From positions 310,001-374,000 of the forward strand of contig JAPEHQ010000006.1 in NCBI GenBank assembly GCA_027405735.1: 64,000 nt of DNA, written 5' to 3'. The DNA is from Mucor racemosus. Taxonomy: Eukaryota > Mucoromycota > Mucoromycetes > Mucorales > Mucoraceae. Numbering within the stretch: the first letter of the stretch is position 1; each line of letters begins with the position of its first letter. Of this stretch, positions 59,300 to 64,000 are shown piece by piece. A program made the translations under genes and the position numbers. The notes below the pieces were generated by a model. The model was not told the DNA's origin. It was given only the letters and a program-made list of their open reading frames with translations, and made no database searches.

Positions 59300-62200
59300 T
59301 CTTTTATTTCAGCAAAAAATATTGATTTTTAATCGATATAATCAAAATATTAGTTCACTGTACAGCTTACAGTCTATGATAACTGGGTTCCAAAATTTAT
59401 TTTATTAAAAAATGGTCGAAAAATGATGAAAAAAACAAAATCGTTTAATTGATCATGAAATGCAAAGTAAGTCGACCTAGTATACTAAACAGCTTTTGTA
59501 CAGTTTTTAATTCTACATCTATCTAAATAAAATTCAGACAAACACTTCACATTAAATTTTGTGTAAAATGCAATTGAAATTTTGGAGGTTTTTTGAATAT
59601 ACACATTAATTTTGATAAACATATTTAACATATAAGTGATTGAAATGATGCGCAAATAAAGTATCTATCGATCGAGTTATTGTGGAATATTCTAGCTCCA
59701 TTTTTGGTAGAGAAAACCAGATTTTTGTCCAAATTTTTTTCAGATTCAGAATTTGGGATGAGGGTATATAAGGGAAAAATGGAAGCTAGAAATGAGAGTA
59801 TATTTTTGTACACATTTTTGAGGATATCTCCACGAAAAATCAATATTTTTTTAAAAAAAAAAATTGGATCCGAGAGAGCTCAACAAGCTTGATGATATGA
59901 GTAAAAAAAACTGCTACTCAATTTAATAAATATTTTGTAATCTACTACAAAAATGCCAAAAAAAAAATGAAAAAAAATAAAAGTGTTCAGAATTTTTTTA
60001 TATTTAAATATGTTATAGAGCACTTTAAAACAAGTAAGTTTTATTGTTAAAAAGTGTTAGTATAGCTTAATGTTTTCTAGAGATATGAACCCTCAAAGTT
60101 TTCAATTTTTTAGCAGTGGAATACGCGTAAAAAATCTGAAACATTAGCACTGAAAAATTAATACCAATTGCAAAAAATAGGATATTTTTGAATACTTGTT
60201 TTTGGATTAAAGGTAAACATCTCAGGTACATTGGCATATAATTTTATTTTGGTGTTATTTAGTGAAAAAAAAGTATAGCAGCGATGAAAAGTGAGACCCA
60301 GTTTTTAAGGGAAAAGCAGTGGATTTTATGTGGTTTTGAGCCTTTCATGAAATATAAAACGAGATCACGAATAGCTGGCATAATGCAACTAAATTATATC
60401 TATTTGTAGTTTCTGAGGTATATCCTAAAAAATGTTTATTATGAGGTTTGTTATAGAAAGAGGGCATACTCCAATCTTGAAGATTGAAACTGTTATGTCA
60501 ATATTATTCACGAGCACAACGCTAAGCCTGTATGTGCAAAATTATAGATTCTGTCCGTGTGGATAACATTAATCCCATGTGTGCATAATAGTAGAATTGC
60601 CCATAAGCATATCATTATCCCTATTTGTGCAAAATAATAATAAAATCTGACCATGAACATAATGAGCTGATCGTATGGGCACAAATTGGTTTGTACATGA
60701 GCATCGTGCCATTCTCAAAATTCCATTGCATTTTTTTACTGGAATGGGTTTTTAAATTACATTTGTTTTTATTAATATAAATTATAGACACTACAATTCA
60801 ATACGTTGTTGATGTTGAGCAATACATGCAAGTATGCAAGTACCAATAATATATTTACGATTATCACCATCATTTGTAAAAATGTTTAGATCTATAATGT
60901 TTACAGCAACAATGGTTTTTACTCGAGCATAAACTTAAAAAGAACTTACTGCTTGAATTTATATGCAAGCGAAATCTAAGATTATATATGTTACTTTATC
61001 ACACATAAAATTTAAACAAATTAAAATTCTTTAAACTTATTATTTTAGTTTACGAGTGTCAGCTGTAAAAAGATATGTTTTCAAGTATACAGTAGCTACG
61101 ATCGAAACTATGGTTATAAGAAAAAACATTAGATTATTCTTTTTTTTGTTTCTATATCATTTGAAATTTTATCACTTTTCTGGAACATTTTGTGGGTTTG
61201 CAGCCAGTTCTTGCTTTTTATTTAGTAGATATAAATATAATTATTGCCTTTGATTTGATCTGGTAATCAAGAAATACGTCCAACAATCCAGTAGTAAATA
61301 ATGATATTTGATCTTAGAATTCGGTTAATGAAAATATCGATCTCTAACATAATAGACTGCTACCTATATTAAAAACATGAGTCCCTTATGTTAGAATGCG
61401 TATTCAGGCACAAGAAAAGAATACCAGCTTGATAGTCTGATATGCCTTATTAAACGGTAAATATACCCTTGGAATATGAAAACAAAAAAAAGAGAAACAA
61501 CACACGTAGAAAAGAATTTTCAAGGCTTTACATTATTTAGCACAATTAAAACCATGCTAACTTGCTCATTTCAGCCAATCTAAAAGCAGTATTACAGCGC
61601 ATCAACCCATAAACTAAACAAAATAGGCAATATCTGTTACCATAAAAACTCACATTTTTCTACCAAAAAAACCGCCTGTCATATCATACATTCATTAAAA
61701 AATTGCAAAAGCGAGCCCGTAGAGCAACGCCGTAATTGAGCATAGCACGATTGAACGGCTAAGTCTCTTATATTATGGTATATCGAAGTTTTAAATAAAA
61801 AAGCGGTTTTTTAAAACTTTTCTTATATTTAACCACATACGGTCTGAAAATTCAGATTTTGTAGCGGACATTTTTCGGGGCTCATTTTACCCTTACCAAC
61901 ACTCATGATTTTGATCAAAAAACAGAAAAATCAAATTTTGATACCAAAATCGACGTCTAAATATACTACATTATGAGAGAAAATTGTAGCTATAGATAAT
62001 ATACATTTTATAAAAGTTTAATATTAAATGTTAAGTAATGAAACTTTGCACTTTTGGACCAAAAACGGATTTTTGGTTAAAGGATTTTCATGTAATATTT
62101 TGCAATAAAAATATTGTATGTTTTTTATTGAGTAAATAGAGCGCTAAATGTTGTACATGCTTATATTTTTTGTTTTTTTAATTGGTAGTATAATTAACTC

Positions 62201-63657
62201 TAGATTTGCAAAATCAGAAAAAAAAAATTAAAAAATGTCAAAATTGATGATCTGGACAAGAATAGTTTTTTAAATTAATATTCCGCTTATAAGCCTTGTA
62301 AGTCTTAAAAGTAAGAGATTTTATAATACTTGAGAATTTTTTCAAGAATTTACAATGCTGTACCCACTTGATTTGAGCTTATTACTGTAAATCTTTATAC
62401 ACGTTAATATTGTGTGGTAGTTTATTTGATGGTAATATAGTCTTACTTCATAATTATTGCGCTAGAGGTGATTTGCATTAAGATTTAATCTTACCTCTCC
62501 AATATCATAAACATAAACATGACCATCACTAGAACCTACTGCCGCCTTTTTGCCCTCTTTGTCCCAGCCAATTTATTCAATGCTTTTAAACCCTTTTAAA
62601 AATCCCGAGGCAAACACAACATCTTGGTCCTGTAATTTCTATCCATCAAAATTTTGCAATTTCCACTACATAATAAATGGACCTTTTATCAATCTTGACC
62701 TCGATCGATGTACATTGGGTTTCAATTTTTCACCAGTTGTATTTTCTCTGATTCATTAACACTATGAAGAAGAAATCCATTAAGTCTCTTAATTATGCCA
62801 CATTAAGGAAAATAAGAAAATTTTCACTGCTTATTTTTTTAAATTTTGTCTTATTTTCCTTAATGTGGCATAATTAAGAGACTTAAGGGATTTCTTCTTC
62901 GTAGTGTAATATTCAGTCGCACTACGGTCCACCTATGCTGCACAAGATGATTTCGTTGTGTCCAGGTGGGCTGCGCACTATAGCCTGAGCTGTTGTGATC
63001 ACCGAATATGGTTAAAAAGATAACAATATGCACACTGGACACAACAAAAGAAACTGCACACGAGGTGATCGCACATTCAAGGTCGTAGTCAATATTCGGT
63101 ATTATAGTAAATCAGCAGGTGTCCACGTTGATTCACATGCGTCTTAGTAAATTGGCGTAATGTTCTTAGATAGTAATTCTGTGTAATAGTTATAATGAAA
63201 AGTATATAAATACATCCTCTGGATGTATTGTTAATAAGAAGTGTAATATTTTGGCAAGATTATTTCTTAAGACCGTTTTGACATTTCAGAAACTATGAAA
63301 TTATTTTTAAAATTTATTTTAACTTATCGAGCGTAGTTGTTTTGTGTACTACAGCAAGTCAAAATAGGTTGTGAAGGACAGAACTAACAAAATAAATTGC
63401 AATTTTTTTTATTGATTAATTAGTAGTAAGAAAAATAATTACACAAATATCATAATGTAGTGTGATCGTTTAGCTTCTACATAGAAAAAAATTTAAAAAT
63501 CAATTTTTATTATATATATACTATATTGACTGTATTAGCCGATAGTGTTTTCTTGTGGAGATCGAACGAGATCTGGTATTTTTAGTGCTATTTCGGAAAT
63601 CTATTTTCTTTATGAATATCTTATTTCACAAGCACAAGAGGGACACATTCTGCACGC
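59300..63657 (+). repeat. Composite repeat unit (D inverted + A + tail), reference copy
   Basis: Made of D copy 4 on the minus strand (59,300-60,488), A copy 4 on the plus strand (60,489-62,757) with its antisense dynein-derived fragment near 62,500-62,590, a MITE at 62,760-62,906, and a tail (62,910-63,657). It is free of the solo LTRs seen in the inverted copy at 43.3-49.4 kb and so serves as the empty-site reference. Short frames such as 59,680-59,892 and 61,056-61,253 were not judged to be genes. Confidence 0.85.
62760..62906. mobile_element. 147-bp CACTA-type foldback MITE
   Basis: Nearly the whole element is a palindrome: arms begin CACTATGAAGAAGAAATCC and, from the other end, CACTACGAAGAAGAAATCC, and pair for over 55 bp with two or three mismatches. 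A 3-bp duplication TAA flanks it (62,757-62,759; 62,907-62,909). The inverted sister unit near 44,735 has a single CATTAATATT empty site. CACTA termini with 3-bp duplications are the hallmarks of CACTA (EnSpm) elements; no transposase source is in the window. Confidence 0.85.
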
Positions 63658-64000
63658 AATAATTAAATAATGTAAACTGCATTGTAGGCCTCCTACTACT
63701 GTCTGTATACAGTATTTTGATTTTGATTTTCATCATCATCCAATAAGTAACAAATAGAGTATTACTAATTGTAACATAAAGGCAGCATACATAATGGAAT
63801 ATCTTTAGTCGTTTTTCAGAGAGACTTGAAAAAAGCTCAGCGAATAACAACATTGCCAATCATATTCGGATTTCTATCAGTTCCAACTTTAGTCATTATC
63901 AGTTAGAAATCGGTTTGTCACCAACTTTAATTTATCCTTAATAATGGGCTTCAGGGCAATTATTACTCCATGAACAATACTATTTGCAATAAAATTGAAG
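63658..64000. other. Unassigned end of window
   Basis: Beyond the end of the composite repeat. A 77-codon minus-strand frame reaches about 63,859 but its sequence is not recognisable as a family. Nothing further can be supported. Confidence 0.3.

Noticed and set aside
62860..63042. Minus-strand 60-codon frame matching 44,568-44,771
   Set aside because: Both are the same part of the composite repeat tail, and one runs into the MITE; shared ancestry explains the similarity.
1..64000. CRISPR array, bacterial operons, riboswitches
   Set aside because: No regularly spaced direct repeats or bacterial gene organisation; the window is eukaryotic with spliced genes.

Overview
The window looks like nuclear DNA of an early-diverging fungus, most likely a Mucoromycota (Mucorales-like) species. 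It is AT-rich, and nearly every gene carries short GT-AG introns (about 47-130 nt). The gene set is typically fungal: copper-fist regulator, SPX phosphate transporter, ERMES subunit Mdm10, PKA catalytic subunit. A cobalamin adenosyltransferase, which Dikarya generally lack, also points to a basal lineage. No species can be named from the sequence alone. Gene models below were built by hand from splice sites, reading phase and protein-family fit.

Layout. 1-950: the 3' end of the RNA polymerase III second-largest subunit and a small secreted I9 protease inhibitor. 951-15.2 kb: a repeat-rich block with tandem copies of one large repeat family (A), several solo LTRs, and a full-length Ty3/gypsy chromodomain retrotransposon (7,032-12,896) with apparently identical LTRs. 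15.9-23.6 kb: a gene island with an SPX-DASS phosphate transporter, cob(I)alamin adenosyltransferase, a maltose-acetyltransferase-like enzyme, COX18 and a Baeyer-Villiger-type monooxygenase. 24.4-26.9 kb: repeats. 27.1-39.9 kb: calmodulin-like protein, copper-fist factor, membrane-anchored ubiquitin protease, RPL38, LisH-CTLH-CRA protein and a monocarboxylate-type MFS transporter. 40-50.2 kb: a repeat graveyard. 50.4-57.8 kb: MDM10, CCT1, eRF1 and PKA catalytic subunit. 58.9-63.7 kb: a decayed sideroflexin-like gene end abutting an inverted copy of the 43-49 kb repeat block.

The most notable structure is the repeat system. A composite unit (D-A-tail) occurs at 59.30-63.66 kb and, inverted, at about 43.35-49.44 kb. 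The size difference is fully accounted for by three solo LTRs and a 637-bp insertion in one copy and a 147-bp CACTA-type MITE in the other, each with a target-site duplication and an intact empty site in the sister copy. Every A copy carries a spliced-looking fragment of what appears to be a dynein intermediate-chain gene. No transposase was recognised for the unit, so how it spreads is open.

The genes are mostly independent housekeeping loci rather than a pathway. Several pairs are convergent with very close stop codons (COX18/monooxygenase 1 bp apart, MDM10/CCT1 57 bp apart), and several are divergent with shared promoters.
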